This document shows, in pieces, positions 14,908 through 23,491 of a DNA stretch of 38,181 bases; positions within the stretch are counted from its first letter, which is position 1; each line of letters opens with the position of its first letter. Position numbers and translations under genes: made by a program. Source of the stretch: JBNKHH01 sp050290245 (lineage in GTDB: Bacteria > Pseudomonadota > Alphaproteobacteria > Rhodobacterales > Rhodobacteraceae); assembly GCA_050290245.1 (NCBI GenBank), contig JBNKHH010000045.1, positions 1-38,181 of the forward strand. The letters run 5' to 3'. A model generated the notes under the pieces. The model made no database searches. It saw only the letters and a program-made list of their open reading frames with translations, and had not been told where the DNA came from.

Positions 14908-17616
14908 TCAGAACTCATTGTCTGTCGATCTATGCTCACTGCTTCGCCGTTCTTTAATCGATGTCATGGAAGAGTCGGTGTACATGTGGCAACTGCCGGA
15001 ACAGTCGCGAAGTTCGTCTACTCGGTAATAAACAGTGTTCGGTGTCTCGTATTTCTTGTGCGGGCCGGATCGGAAATCATTGGCATGGCAGCCCGCGCAA
15101 TCAGGGCGATAGGCCGGGAAGCTATAGGCCTGCTGCTCGCTGCCGGTCGTGTGGCACTGGCTGCAAATGCTCGACGAATGGCCAGAAGGGAAATTGCCGA
15201 TGTGGCTATAGGTGACCCCGGTCCAGGACGTGGTCCGGTGGCAGGCGTCGCATTGCTGCGTCGTGATAAAGTGGTTCGACGGCCTTCCCGTGGCACTGAT
15301 CCCGTTGTGGCAGGTCGAACAGCTCCCGGTGACGCTGTTGTGTTCGAACTGCACGGCCGTCCAGGTCGCGGTCGAGATATGGCAGTCGTCACAGGTATTG
15401 GACGAGGCGATATGCGTCGCGCTCTTGCCGGTCGCGGTCACCCCGTTGTGACAGGTCGAACAGGCCGCTGACACCGCCGCATGGTCAAAGCGCACGTTGG
15501 TCCAGCTCGTCGTCACATGACAATCGTCGCAGGTGTTGGACGACGGGATATGGGCGGCGTGCTTGCCCGTCGCGGTCACCCCATTGTGACAGGTCGAGCA
15601 AACCGCAGTCACCGACGCATGGTCGAACCGCACGCCGGTCCAGCTTGTCGTCACGTGGCAGTCGTCGCAGGTATTCGACGTCGGAAGATGGCTCGACGAT
15701 TTTCCCGTCGCCGTCACCCCGTTGTGGCAGGTTGAGCAGGCAGCCGTGACCGCGCCGTGATCGAAACGGACGTTGCTCCAGCTCGCCGTGACATGGCAAT
15801 CGCTACAGGTATTTGCCGATGGGATGTGACTGGCGGTCTTACCTGTGGCGCTGATCCCGTTGTGGCAGGTGGCACAGTCCGCCGTCACCGATGCATGGTC
15901 GAACCGAACGCTGGTCCAGCTCGTGGTCACGTGACAGTCATCGCAAGTGTTCGACGTCGGAATATGCGTCGCCGACTTGCCGGTGGCGGTGATCCCGTTG
16001 TGGCAGGTCGAACAAGCGGCGGTGACCGCATTGTGCGAGAACCGCACGCTCGTCCACGACCCCGTGACATGGCAGTCCTCGCAGGTGCTCGACGTTGGCA
16101 GGTGGCTCGCGCTTTTTCCGGTCGCCGTCACGCCGTTATGGCAGGTGGAACATGCCCCGGTGACGCCCGAGTGATCGAACCGCACATTGGTGAAGCTGAT
16201 CGTGTTGTGACAGTCGCCGCAGGCGCTGGACGACGGGATGTGGCTCGCGCTCTTGCCCGTCGCGGCTACGCCGTTGTGACAGGTCGAGCAGACCGCCGTC
16301 ACCCCGGCGTGGTCAAAGCGCACGTTGCTCCAGCTTGTCGTGACGTGGCAATCCTCGCAACTGTTCGATGTAGGCAGATGGCTCGCACTCTTGCCCGTCG
16401 CAGTGGCGCCGTTGTGACAAGACGCGCACGACCCGGTGACGCTGGCGTGGTCGAACCGTGCACCGCTGAAACTGCTGGTCGTATGGCAGTCGTCGCAGGA
16501 ATTCGATGATGGAATGTGGTTCGCCGTCTTGCCGGTGGCCCCTATTGCGTTGTGACAGGTTGAACATGTTGCCGTGACCCCCGCATGGTCAAACCGGACG
16601 CTGGTCCACGAGGTCGTCGAGTGGCAATCCTCACAGGTGTTGGTCGTCGGAAGATGGCTGGCCGTTTTGCCCGCCGCCGTTTGCCCGTTGTGACAGGTCG
16701 AACAGGCTCCGGTCACGCCCGAATGGTCGAACCGCGCACTGCTCCACCGGGTCGTCGTGTGGCAATCTTCGCAGGTGTTCGACGCGGGGATGTGGCCGGC
16801 GTTCTTTCCGGTGACAGTGACCCCGTTGTGACAGGTCGCACAGGCCCCCGTCACACCGGCATGGCTGAAGCGCACGTTCGTGAACGAGCTTGTGACGTGG
16901 CAATCCTCGCAGGTGTTTCCGGTCGGAATGTGGTTCGTGGGCTTCCCGATGGCCGTCGACCCGTTGTGGCAGGTCGCACAGGCCCCCGTCGCGCCCGAAT
17001 GGCTGAACGTGACAGCGCTCCAGTTGGTCGGAACATGACAGTCGCCGCAAGCGTTGCCCGACCGGATATGGCTCGCCGTCTTGCCAGTGGCGCGAACGCC
17101 GTCATGGCAACTTGCACAACTGCCGATGGCGGCAGAGTGGCTGAAGCGAACCGCCGTCCAGCTTTGCGTGGCGTGGCAGGTCTCGCAAAGGTCGCTCGTC
17201 GCTAGGTGCCGCGTCCCCTTGCCCGTGGCGCGGCGGCCATCGTGGCAATCGGCGCAATCGCCTGACACGAAATCATGGTCAAAGTCGATCGGAACCCAGT
17301 TCACCGTGTCATGGCATGAACTGCAATTCTCCGAGGCCGGAGGATGGCGCGGCGACTTTCCGGCGGCGATCCTGCCGTTGTGACACGACGCACAGGCACT
17401 CGGCGTACCGGAAAGCTGCCCGCCGACATGGCAGGCCGCACATTCCGTTTCGGCATGGGCGCCACGCAATGGAAACGAGGTCGCATCGTGGTCGAAATCG
17501 CGCAATGCGCCCTGGGCCTCCACCTCGGCACCGGCCATGAGACACAGAACGGCAATCATCAGCGCGATGATGCGACGGGGCATAGAGCCGAATACACTTT
17601 GACCGGTCGCGAACAC
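14908..17616 (-). CDS. Giant repeat multiheme cytochrome, 36 heme sites
   Basis: This protein of about 902 residues carries a signal peptide (hydrophobic IIALMIAVLCLMAGA, cleavage near EAQG), 35 CXXCH motifs and one C-terminal CX3CH (CSGSCH, residues 872-877). The centre is a two-heme unit of 46 residues repeated about 15 times: CSTCHNGV-TATGKSA-SHIP-x4-T-CDDCH-VTTSW-x-x-VRFDH. Each unit has two extra histidines (SHIP and FDH), so every heme could be bis-His ligated. At 23 residues per heme the packing is very dense. The N-terminus shares FDHD...FPL.GAH...CxxCH with the 18-heme protein. A GTG start is supported by AGGAG at 17626-17630, 9 bases upstream; an ATG 11 codons later (17583) is an alternative without a clear ribosome site. 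There is no lipobox. It is likely an outer or trans-outer-membrane electron wire working with the downstream barrel. Confidence 0.93.
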   Translation of the reverse strand: MFATGQSVFGSMPRRIIALMIAVLCLMAGAEVEAQGALRDFDHDATSFPLRGAHAETECAACHVGGQLSGTPSACASCHNGRIAAGKSPRHPPASENCSSCHDTVNWVPIDFDHDFVSGDCADCHDGRRATGKGTRHLATSDLCETCHATQSWTAVRFSHSAAIGSCASCHDGVRATGKTASHIRSGNACGDCHVPTNWSAVTFSHSGATGACATCHNGSTAIGKPTNHIPTGNTCEDCHVTSSFTNVRFSHAGVTGACATCHNGVTVTGKNAGHIPASNTCEDCHTTTRWSSARFDHSGVTGACSTCHNGQTAAGKTASHLPTTNTCEDCHSTTSWTSVRFDHAGVTATCSTCHNAIGATGKTANHIPSSNSCDDCHTTSSFSGARFDHASVTGSCASCHNGATATGKSASHLPTSNSCEDCHVTTSWSNVRFDHAGVTAVCSTCHNGVAATGKSASHIPSSSACGDCHNTISFTNVRFDHSGVTGACSTCHNGVTATGKSASHLPTSSTCEDCHVTGSWTSVRFSHNAVTAACSTCHNGITATGKSATHIPTSNTCDDCHVTTSWTSVRFDHASVTADCATCHNGISATGKTASHIPSANTCSDCHVTASWSNVRFDHGAVTAACSTCHNGVTATGKSSSHLPTSNTCDDCHVTTSWTGVRFDHASVTAVCSTCHNGVTATGKHAAHIPSSNTCDDCHVTTSWTNVRFDHAAVSAACSTCHNGVTATGKSATHIASSNTCDDCHISTATWTAVQFEHNSVTGSCSTCHNGISATGRPSNHFITTQQCDACHRTTSWTGVTYSHIGNFPSGHSSSICSQCHTTGSEQQAYSFPAYRPDCAGCHANDFRSGPHKKYETPNTVYYRVDELRDCSGSCHMYTDSSMTSIKERRSSEHRSTDNEF
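15304..17377 (-). repeat. 138-bp tandem coding repeat
   Basis: Sixteen equivalent anchor positions of the CxxCHNG-coding segment lie at 15304, 15445, 15583, 15721, 15859 and so on to 17377. The first interval is 141 bp (one extra codon) and the next fourteen are exactly 138 bp. The units are in frame and code for the two-heme module of the giant cytochrome. Similarity at DNA level looks highest between about 15440 and 16700, suggesting recent unit duplication there. Confidence 0.9.
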
Positions 17617-17679
17617 CTCGACCTGCTCCTATCTGCCCCTGCCAGAGCCGACCGTCATAAAAGCTGCGTCACTGGTCTA

Positions 17680-17693
17680 TAAACGATGGTTTA
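17680..17693. promoter_or_regulatory. Inverted repeat TAAAC-N4-GTTTA, copy 3
   Basis: TAAACGATGGTTTA lies 64 bp upstream of the GTG start of the 36-heme cytochrome. Arms and spacing equal the copies at 3508 and 5836; the reverse complement of copy 2 differs from this one at a single base. Confidence 0.75.
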
Positions 17694-17868
17694 TGCCTTG
17701 AAGTGAGCGGAAAATCGCAGACTTGCCCGCCGGTTTAGCGGAGCCGCGGGGCTCGCTCTTCAGCCTCCAAAGGCAGTCCACCAAGCCCGCTTGGGGCAAG
17801 CTGCGCCACGGCGCCAAGCGCTCCGTTGAATGTCTGCGTCGCGCCGCAGTCCCTGTTGCTCACTTTGC

Positions 17869-17882
17869 TTGACCGCGATCAA
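17869..17882. promoter_or_regulatory. FnrL/FixK-type box TTGA-N6-TCAA
   Basis: TTGACCGCGATCAA is a full match to the FnrL/FixK consensus known from Rhodobacteraceae and lies 80 bp upstream of the CrtI-like gene at 17963. It suggests oxygen-dependent control of that gene. It could also act on the divergent cytochrome operon, although it is about 250 bp from that start. Confidence 0.65.
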
Positions 17883-17962
17883 GGCGGCTCATGATCAGTG
17901 TGCTATCAGATTGCGCAGAAATTGCATTTCATTGACCCGATTTGACGCAAAGGATGTCCGAT

Positions 17963-19516
17963 ATGGCAGACACCGGCAAGACAGCGTGGGACGTGATCGT
18001 GATTGGCTCGGGCATGGGCGGAATGGCCGCCGCCGCCGCGCTTTCCAGGCTTGGGCACAAGGTGCTTCTTCTTGAGCAATATCAGACACTCGGCGGTCTC
18101 AGCCACAGCTTTTCGATGGAGGGTTTCAGCTGGGATGCGGGCATCCATTACCTGAATTGCCTCGCCCCGGAGGATCGCGAGCGTCATATTCTTGACTGGC
18201 TGTCCGAGACCCCGGTCAAGCTCACCTCGATGGGCGCGGTCTACGACAACCTGCATATTGGCGATGCCCCGCCCCTGGCCCTTTCGCGACCCTATGAGGC
18301 GCAGGAACTCGATCTCAAGGATCGGTTTCCGGACGAGGCGAAGGCCATCGAGACCTGGATTTCGGCGCTCAGGGAAGCGCGGCAGGCTTCGTTCATGGTG
18401 ACCGGGACCCGGGCAATGCCCGAGGTCCTTGGCTCTGCCATGAAGTGGTGGCATGGCAACGCAATCAAGCGCTGGTGCATGCGGACGACGCAAGAGGTAA
18501 TCGACGAGATCACAGACAACCCCGACCTGGCCGCAGCCTTTGCCGCGCAGTGGTTCGACCATGGCGGCCGACCCAGCAAGGCAAGCTTCGCGATGCATGC
18601 TCTTATCACTGCGTCCTATCTGGAAAGTGGTGCCTGGTATCCTGCTGGCGGCGGTGCGGCCATTGCCGAACACATCCTGCCAACGATTACGAAGGCGGGC
18701 GGCGAGGCAAGGCCGAATACGAAGGTCGAGACGCTTCTCATGGAAGACGGCCGTGTCGTCGGAGTGCGGACGACAGAGGGCGAAGAGATCCGCGCCGATG
18801 CCGTAATTTCGGATATCGGGGCGCGCGAGACGGTGAACAAGTTGCTCCCGGCCGAAGCCGGACATCGCGCCTGGATCGAAGAAATCAATTCTCTTCCCCA
18901 TTCTATCGCCCATTTCAGCCTGTTCGTGGGTTTCGAGGGCGATATCGAGGATGCCGGGGCGACACGTTCCAACCACTGGATCTACCCGGGGGGCAAGGTC
19001 GACGTGGTTTGGGAGGACGCGCCAGACACCCCGCCGCCGGGAATGTTCGTATCATTCGCATCGCTGAAAGACAGCGCGCACGATCCTGGACCCTCGCGCA
19101 AATACGCCGGAGAAATCGTGGCCTGGACCGACTGGTCGGTGGTCGAGAAATGGGCCGGTCTTGCGCCCGGCGCGCGCGGCGACGACTATCAGGCCTTTAA
19201 ACAGAACGTAGAGGAGGTGCTGTTCGCCCAATTCGCGAAATACTTCCCCGACCTGGCCAAGCTTGTCGTGTTCCGCAATCTCTCGACACCGCTGTCAACC
19301 GAAGCGATCACCGGGCACCACCACGGCGGGTTCTATGGCATCGACGTCACGCCCGAGCGCGTCCTCAGCAGCGCGTTGCAGGCAAAAACACCTGTGCCGG
19401 GCCTCATCCTTGCAGGTCAGGACGTTCTGAGCCCGGGAATTCCCGGCGCTCTTTGGGGCGGGATATTCGCTGCGGCCAGCGTGAACCCGAGGATCTGGCG
19501 CGCGCTCCCCAACTGA
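17963..19516 (+). CDS. CrtI/retinol-saturase-like FAD oxidoreductase
   Basis: This 517-residue flavoprotein belongs to the phytoene desaturase/carotenoid isomerase/retinol saturase superfamily. The N-terminus has the FAD Rossmann motif VIVIGSGMGGMAAAAALSRLG followed by LLEQYQTLGGLSHSF (residues 11-50), and the C-terminus the family FAD-binding end (GLILAGQDVLSPGIPGALWG). No other carotenoid gene is near, so the substrate is unknown. AAAGGA at 17949-17954 lies 8 bases before the ATG at 17963, so I prefer this start over the upstream TTG or ATG. The upstream FnrL-type box suggests redox control. Confidence 0.88.
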   Translation: MADTGKTAWDVIVIGSGMGGMAAAAALSRLGHKVLLLEQYQTLGGLSHSFSMEGFSWDAGIHYLNCLAPEDRERHILDWLSETPVKLTSMGAVYDNLHIGDAPPLALSRPYEAQELDLKDRFPDEAKAIETWISALREARQASFMVTGTRAMPEVLGSAMKWWHGNAIKRWCMRTTQEVIDEITDNPDLAAAFAAQWFDHGGRPSKASFAMHALITASYLESGAWYPAGGGAAIAEHILPTITKAGGEARPNTKVETLLMEDGRVVGVRTTEGEEIRADAVISDIGARETVNKLLPAEAGHRAWIEEINSLPHSIAHFSLFVGFEGDIEDAGATRSNHWIYPGGKVDVVWEDAPDTPPPGMFVSFASLKDSAHDPGPSRKYAGEIVAWTDWSVVEKWAGLAPGARGDDYQAFKQNVEEVLFAQFAKYFPDLAKLVVFRNLSTPLSTEAITGHHHGGFYGIDVTPERVLSSALQAKTPVPGLILAGQDVLSPGIPGALWGGIFAAASVNPRIWRALPN

Positions 19517-19582
19517 AGGACGATGAAAAGCGGTGTTGGCATAGTTCAAATCGGGCGGGTTGAAACACGGACGGAGCATGCA

Positions 19583-20092
19583 ATGCCGCGGATATTCTGG
19601 GTCGTTCTCGCCGCGCTCCTGGTGTCCTGGCTGTCCATGAATCTGTGGACGGCTCCAAAGATCGAAGCCTTGGCGGGCGGGGCACGTCTGCTGGAAATGC
19701 GGATCACCGGTTATTCCTTGGACGATGTGCGGGCCTTCATCAATGCCATCGGCGACGAGGGGACGGCCTTGTATCTTGACGCGCAACTCCCGCTCGACAT
19801 GATCTTTCCGCCGCTCCTGGCCGCTGTTCTTTTCCTCGGCTATCGCTGGCTGTTTGGCGGCATGGCCGGCCTGGTCATCGGCGCGGCCGCCCTGACCACG
19901 GTTGTCGTGGATTATTCCGAGAACGCAGCCGTGGCCGCGATGTTGCGCGCCGGGCCCGATGGCCTGACGCCTGAACTGGTGTCCAGGGCTCATGGGTGGA
20001 CGGCGATGAAATGGAGTCTTTCGTTCATCGGTCTTGTGACACTGGTCGTCGGCGTCATCCGTCGCCTTCGCCAAAATCGGTCGGCGCACTAA
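19583..20092 (+). CDS. Small integral membrane protein, unknown function
   Basis: This 169-residue protein has about four hydrophobic helices: 1-20 after the start, then PLLAAVLFLGYRWLF, MAGLVIGAAALTTVVVDY and WSLSFIGLVTLVVGVI. I do not recognise a named family. GGAG 7 bases before the ATG at 19583 supports this start rather than an earlier one in the same frame. It follows the CrtI-like gene by 66 bp on the same strand and may be cotranscribed with it. Confidence 0.72.
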   Translation: MPRIFWVVLAALLVSWLSMNLWTAPKIEALAGGARLLEMRITGYSLDDVRAFINAIGDEGTALYLDAQLPLDMIFPPLLAAVLFLGYRWLFGGMAGLVIGAAALTTVVVDYSENAAVAAMLRAGPDGLTPELVSRAHGWTAMKWSLSFIGLVTLVVGVIRRLRQNRSAH

Positions 20093-20139
20093 TGCCCGTT
20101 CCGCCTATCCCGCACGTTTCTCACGCAAAGGAGAACAAC

Positions 20140-20469
20140 ATGCACTGGTTTCTACTCGCCATGGGCGTTGGCATCGAAATTCTCGCCAGCACCTCGCTCA
20201 AACTCTCTGACGGTTTCAACAGGGTCGGTTATGCCGGTCTGACGCTGCTCTGCTTCGGCGTCGCCTTCTACATCATGTCGCAGGTCGTGCGAACAATGCC
20301 CCTTGGGGTCGCCTATTCGGTCTGGGCCGGAGGCGGCATCGCAGGTGTGACGATCGTGGGGGCCATCGTTTTCGAACAGACTCTGGACGGCTACGCGTTG
20401 CTGGGCATCGGATTGATACTTGCCGGAGTTGTGGTCCTGAATGCCTTGTCGACAGCGGCAAACGGCTAG
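20140..20469 (+). CDS. SMR family multidrug efflux protein
   Basis: This 109-residue protein has four transmembrane helices and the small multidrug resistance signature: the essential glutamate E13 in GVGIEILAST (E14 of EmrE), MSQVVRTMPLGVAYSVWAGGG in helix 3, and a C-terminal helix ending LIEV-like LAGVVVLNAL. It would exchange cationic compounds for protons across the inner membrane as a dimer. The start is set by AAAGGAG 7 bases upstream of the ATG. It is not possible to say whether it exports drugs, guanidinium or betaine-like osmolytes. Confidence 0.93.
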   Translation: MHWFLLAMGVGIEILASTSLKLSDGFNRVGYAGLTLLCFGVAFYIMSQVVRTMPLGVAYSVWAGGGIAGVTIVGAIVFEQTLDGYALLGIGLILAGVVVLNALSTAANG

Positions 20470-20504
20470 GGTCGCCGCATCAGCGCAGCGGGACCTGTTT
20501 TTTT
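20470..20504 (+). terminator. Probable rho-independent terminator of the SMR gene
   Basis: Directly after the SMR stop codon, GGTC and GACC arms with further imperfect pairing (GCCGC against GCAGC) form a stem, followed by TGTTTTTTT. The T run overlaps the first base of the convergent reductase gene's stop codon. Confidence 0.45.
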
Positions 20505-21760
20505 CACTGGTCGATCAACTCGAAACTCATGCCGGCATGAGCCGTGATCCGGTCCCGCAACAGCGCCCCCATCGCCGCGGCAGGTGTCCAGAAACCGCCC
20601 GCGACCGCGAGTTTGTCCGCATCTTCCGCAAGGCACAAAGCCGCTTCGGTCAGCATCAAAGTGGTCGATCGCACGGCGGGGTCGCCCTGCCCTGTGATTC
20701 TGGCCTTCAGGATGTGGCCGTCGGGCAGCGTCCCGACCAGAACGATCTCGTAGGACCCGCTTTCGCGCACATCCTTGCCTGGTCCCTCACCTGACTTCGG
20801 CAGGACCCGTCGCTGAAGAAAACCGCGCGTCGTTGGATTGGCCATGGCTTTCAGAAACAACCGGCCGAAAAGCGTGCTGATCATCGCCGCTCCCCAGCCG
20901 CCGATGCCCCCACGGGTCAGTCCCGTTTCCTGGTAACGAAAGTCCCGGCCATAGGGATAGCCCAAGATGGCATTGGTCCGGCGGACAACCTTCGCATTCA
21001 TCGGCCCCATGAAATACGGCTTGGTCCAAGCGTTGAGAGCACTGTCCCAAGTCACCTCGATAGGCATCATCCGGTCCGGGCCATCCGGACCATCTCGTTC
21101 GCCTTCGGGGCAGAGCGCATAGGGATCAAGGGAAATTTTCGAGAAATCCGGGTCTGTTTCTCGAAGCCGCATCGCATTGAGAAAGCTCGCTGCCGTGCCG
21201 CCGCTAAATCCGCCCGTCATGCGTGTGATCCGGGTTGCGATCCGGTTGCAGGGCCGCCCAAAACGCTCATCTGCGGCCTCCTGCAGGAATTGAACGCCCA
21301 GGTCCGAAGGTATCGAATCATGGCCACAGGAATGAACGATGCGCGCACCTGTTTCGATGGCATGCGCGCCATGGGCGTCGATCATGGCGCGCATCCATTG
21401 CGGTTCCGCTGTAAGGTCGCAGTATTGCGTTCCGTTGACCACGCAGGCGGCCACCAATTCGCTACCATAAAGCGCGAAAGGCCCGACCGTTGACACGACA
21501 ACCCGCGAGCGGGCTGCGACGTTCGTCATGGCGGCCGGGTCAAGGCTGTCGCCCACCAGAATACCAATCGTGCCGTTCGGGTCAGGCAAGCCGTCGCGCA
21601 CAGCCTCCAGCTTCTGCTGGCTGCGCCCACCAATCCCGAACCGAAGACCGCGTTGCGCGCACCGTCGCGCCAGGTGATGCGCCGTGCGGCGGCCGGTCGC
21701 CCCCGTAGCGCCCCACAGCACGATATCGAATTCACGCCTCTTCAACTGGCCGGGTGACAC
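20504..21760 (-). CDS. Saccharopine dehydrogenase-like NAD(P)-binding protein
   Basis: This 418-residue protein has the Rossmann start FDIVLWGATGATGRRTAHHLA (residues 11-31), STVGPFALYGSELVAACVVNGTQYCDLTAEP and HSCGHDSIPSDLG, all typical of the saccharopine dehydrogenase-like family that includes mycobacterial trans-acting enoyl reductases. The substrate cannot be read from sequence; a reductase role in lipid-like metabolism is possible. The open frame begins at a GTG (21760), just 3 bp after the stop of the 2TM gene, so the two are probably cotranscribed and coupled. Confidence 0.9.
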   Translation of the reverse strand: MSPGQLKRREFDIVLWGATGATGRRTAHHLARRCAQRGLRFGIGGRSQQKLEAVRDGLPDPNGTIGILVGDSLDPAAMTNVAARSRVVVSTVGPFALYGSELVAACVVNGTQYCDLTAEPQWMRAMIDAHGAHAIETGARIVHSCGHDSIPSDLGVQFLQEAADERFGRPCNRIATRITRMTGGFSGGTAASFLNAMRLRETDPDFSKISLDPYALCPEGERDGPDGPDRMMPIEVTWDSALNAWTKPYFMGPMNAKVVRRTNAILGYPYGRDFRYQETGLTRGGIGGWGAAMISTLFGRLFLKAMANPTTRGFLQRRVLPKSGEGPGKDVRESGSYEIVLVGTLPDGHILKARITGQGDPAVRSTTLMLTEAALCLAEDADKLAVAGGFWTPAAAMGALLRDRITAHAGMSFELIDQ

Positions 21761-21763
21761 TTG

Positions 21764-22054
21764 CTAGGTGTGGTCAGGGCGACTTGAACGCTTGGAAGTA
21801 TCCAGCTCGCGCTCTGTCAAGGCATCAATGATCGTATTCCGGCTCGACCCCAAGAACACGCGCGCGGCGTGAATCCCCAGCGCAAGCCCCCATCCCAACA
21901 AAGGCCAGATCGCCCAAAACACACCATCCCAGTTGATCAAATTGATCATCACCAACAGCCCGATAACAGCGGTGAACACGATGGCGTGGACAATGAAGTG
22001 GTACTTGGCTTCCGCACGGCCGCGCGCATTTTCATAATCTTCGGAAGTGTGCAT
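21764..22054 (-). CDS. 2TM domain membrane protein
   Basis: This 96-residue protein has two transmembrane helices (HFIVHAIVFTAVIGLLVMIN and GVFWAIWPLLGWGLALGIHAAR) with a conserved short hydrophilic link, matching the 2TM domain family of unknown function. The start at 22054 is set by GGAGG 5 bases upstream; an ATG four codons earlier overlaps that ribosome site and is unlikely. It heads a two-gene unit with the saccharopine dehydrogenase-like gene. Confidence 0.85.
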   Translation of the reverse strand: MHTSEDYENARGRAEAKYHFIVHAIVFTAVIGLLVMINLINWDGVFWAIWPLLGWGLALGIHAARVFLGSSRNTIIDALTERELDTSKRSSRPDHT

Positions 22055-22344
22055 TTCGTCCTCCAATGTTCAGAACAATCGGGCAGAGCCTATCCGAAAG
22101 TGCCGTGCGGCGAGATGATCCGGATCAATGTTGGCCGGGCAATCCAGAAGTCTGGAACGGCGGACGAACCTTGAGGCAACTCCGAAGTTCCCGGCGTCGG
22201 CCAGAGTTTCAATCGGAGTGACCGCCCGCCGCATCAACCGCACTTTCCATTGAGGTTGACGCCCATCTTCATCTTGTCTCCCGAACACTGCTCGCAGCGT
22301 CCTGAACCAAAACGTAGCCGAAACCTAGGCCGACCGAGCGCAGC

Positions 22345-23136
22345 TCAGCTCTCCCAGACGCCAGCAGCAATGCTCTTGACGGTCTCGAACACATCCGGCG
22401 TCGCGACGATCACCCGGCCGCCCTTGCGGATCATCTCGCCCGCGTCCTGCGCTTCGACGCAGCCGCCCGCCTCTTCGACCATCAGTTGGCCCGCAAGGCA
22501 GTCCCAGGCATTCATGTGTTCCTCGACATAGCCAAGCAATCGGCCCGCCGCGACATAGGCAATCGACAGAGCGCCGCTTGCATTGCGGTGATACATCGCC
22601 CCCTGCCGGATCAGCGCGGCGATGATCGGTACCACGTTATCCATCTGGACCCGGTTCGAATAACCGACCGAAACGGTCCCCGCCTCCAGCGGTACGCCCG
22701 AAGCCACTTTCATCCCGGCCCCGTTCAACGTCGCGCCCGCGCCTCGCATCGCCACATAAGTCTCAGCCACGTTCGGATCGTGGATCACGCCGACCACGGT
22801 GCGCCCGTCCGCGACACCGGCCAGAACGATGGTCCAGGCAGGGATGCCATTGACGAAGTTCGTGGTGCCGTCGATCGGGTCGATTACCCAGTCGAAACCG
22901 CTTTTCCCCTGGGCGGCGCCGTGCTCTTCGCCGAATATCCCGTCATCCGGCCAGGCCTCGGCAATGCGGGTGCGAATGAAGGTTTCGACGTTTTTATCCG
23001 CCTCGCTCACCCAGTCCTGCGCGCCCTTCTGGTCGACGACCAACCCTTCGCGATCCCGGAAATATGCCAATGCTATCTCGCCGGCCTCCTGGCACAAGGT
23101 GACGGCGTAATTCCTGCGATCCTCGATCTGGTCCAA
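22345..23136 (-). CDS. Inositol monophosphatase family phosphatase
   Basis: This protein of about 263 residues has all the metal-site motifs of the family: GEEHG, WVIDPIDGTTNF (DPIDGT motif) and the C-terminal AWDCLAGQLMVEEAGG (WD...G motif). It would hydrolyse a sugar or inositol phosphate with Mg2+; the true substrate (inositol-1-phosphate, PAP or histidinol phosphate) cannot be told. The frame also has an ATG at 23160, but AAAGGAG lies 8 bases before the in-frame TTG at 23136, so TTG seems the real start. It appears to be monocistronic. Confidence 0.92.
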   Translation of the reverse strand: MDQIEDRRNYAVTLCQEAGEIALAYFRDREGLVVDQKGAQDWVSEADKNVETFIRTRIAEAWPDDGIFGEEHGAAQGKSGFDWVIDPIDGTTNFVNGIPAWTIVLAGVADGRTVVGVIHDPNVAETYVAMRGAGATLNGAGMKVASGVPLEAGTVSVGYSNRVQMDNVVPIIAALIRQGAMYHRNASGALSIAYVAAGRLLGYVEEHMNAWDCLAGQLMVEEAGGCVEAQDAGEMIRKGGRVIVATPDVFETVKSIAAGVWES

Positions 23137-23491
23137 GCTGGCTTCTCCTTTGGCGGACATCCACTGGAAATCTCGCCGAAGCCTACCACAGGCCCCGGCT
23201 CCGGCAAGCGGCGCGCGCGACGGATGGTGGTGGTCGAGGCCGTGGCCCGCGCCACCCAGACCCTCGCGGACGGCCCGACTCGCCCGGTTGTCCGCGTATG
23301 CTCAACCTGCCGATTCAATGCATCTTGCTGGGCGGAAAACGGATGGCTGTGGGTGCATGTTCTGCCCAACATGTCGTCTCCTGGACAGGAGATCGCGCTC
23401 CGCACAGCCGGCATCTCTGAAAACCTCGGCGTTCGAGATCAACATTGTCCCTTATTTTTAAAGGAATTCGCGCCCATCTCAGGATGTATGA

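Noticed and set aside
15304..17377. Regular 138-bp tandem array as a CRISPR or satellite
   Set aside because: The units are in-frame coding sequence with diverged bases throughout and no unique spacers; they encode the two-heme module.
22070..22288. Possible AraC-like fragment on the minus strand
   Set aside because: Only a short stretch vaguely resembles an HTH; no supporting start, length or context.
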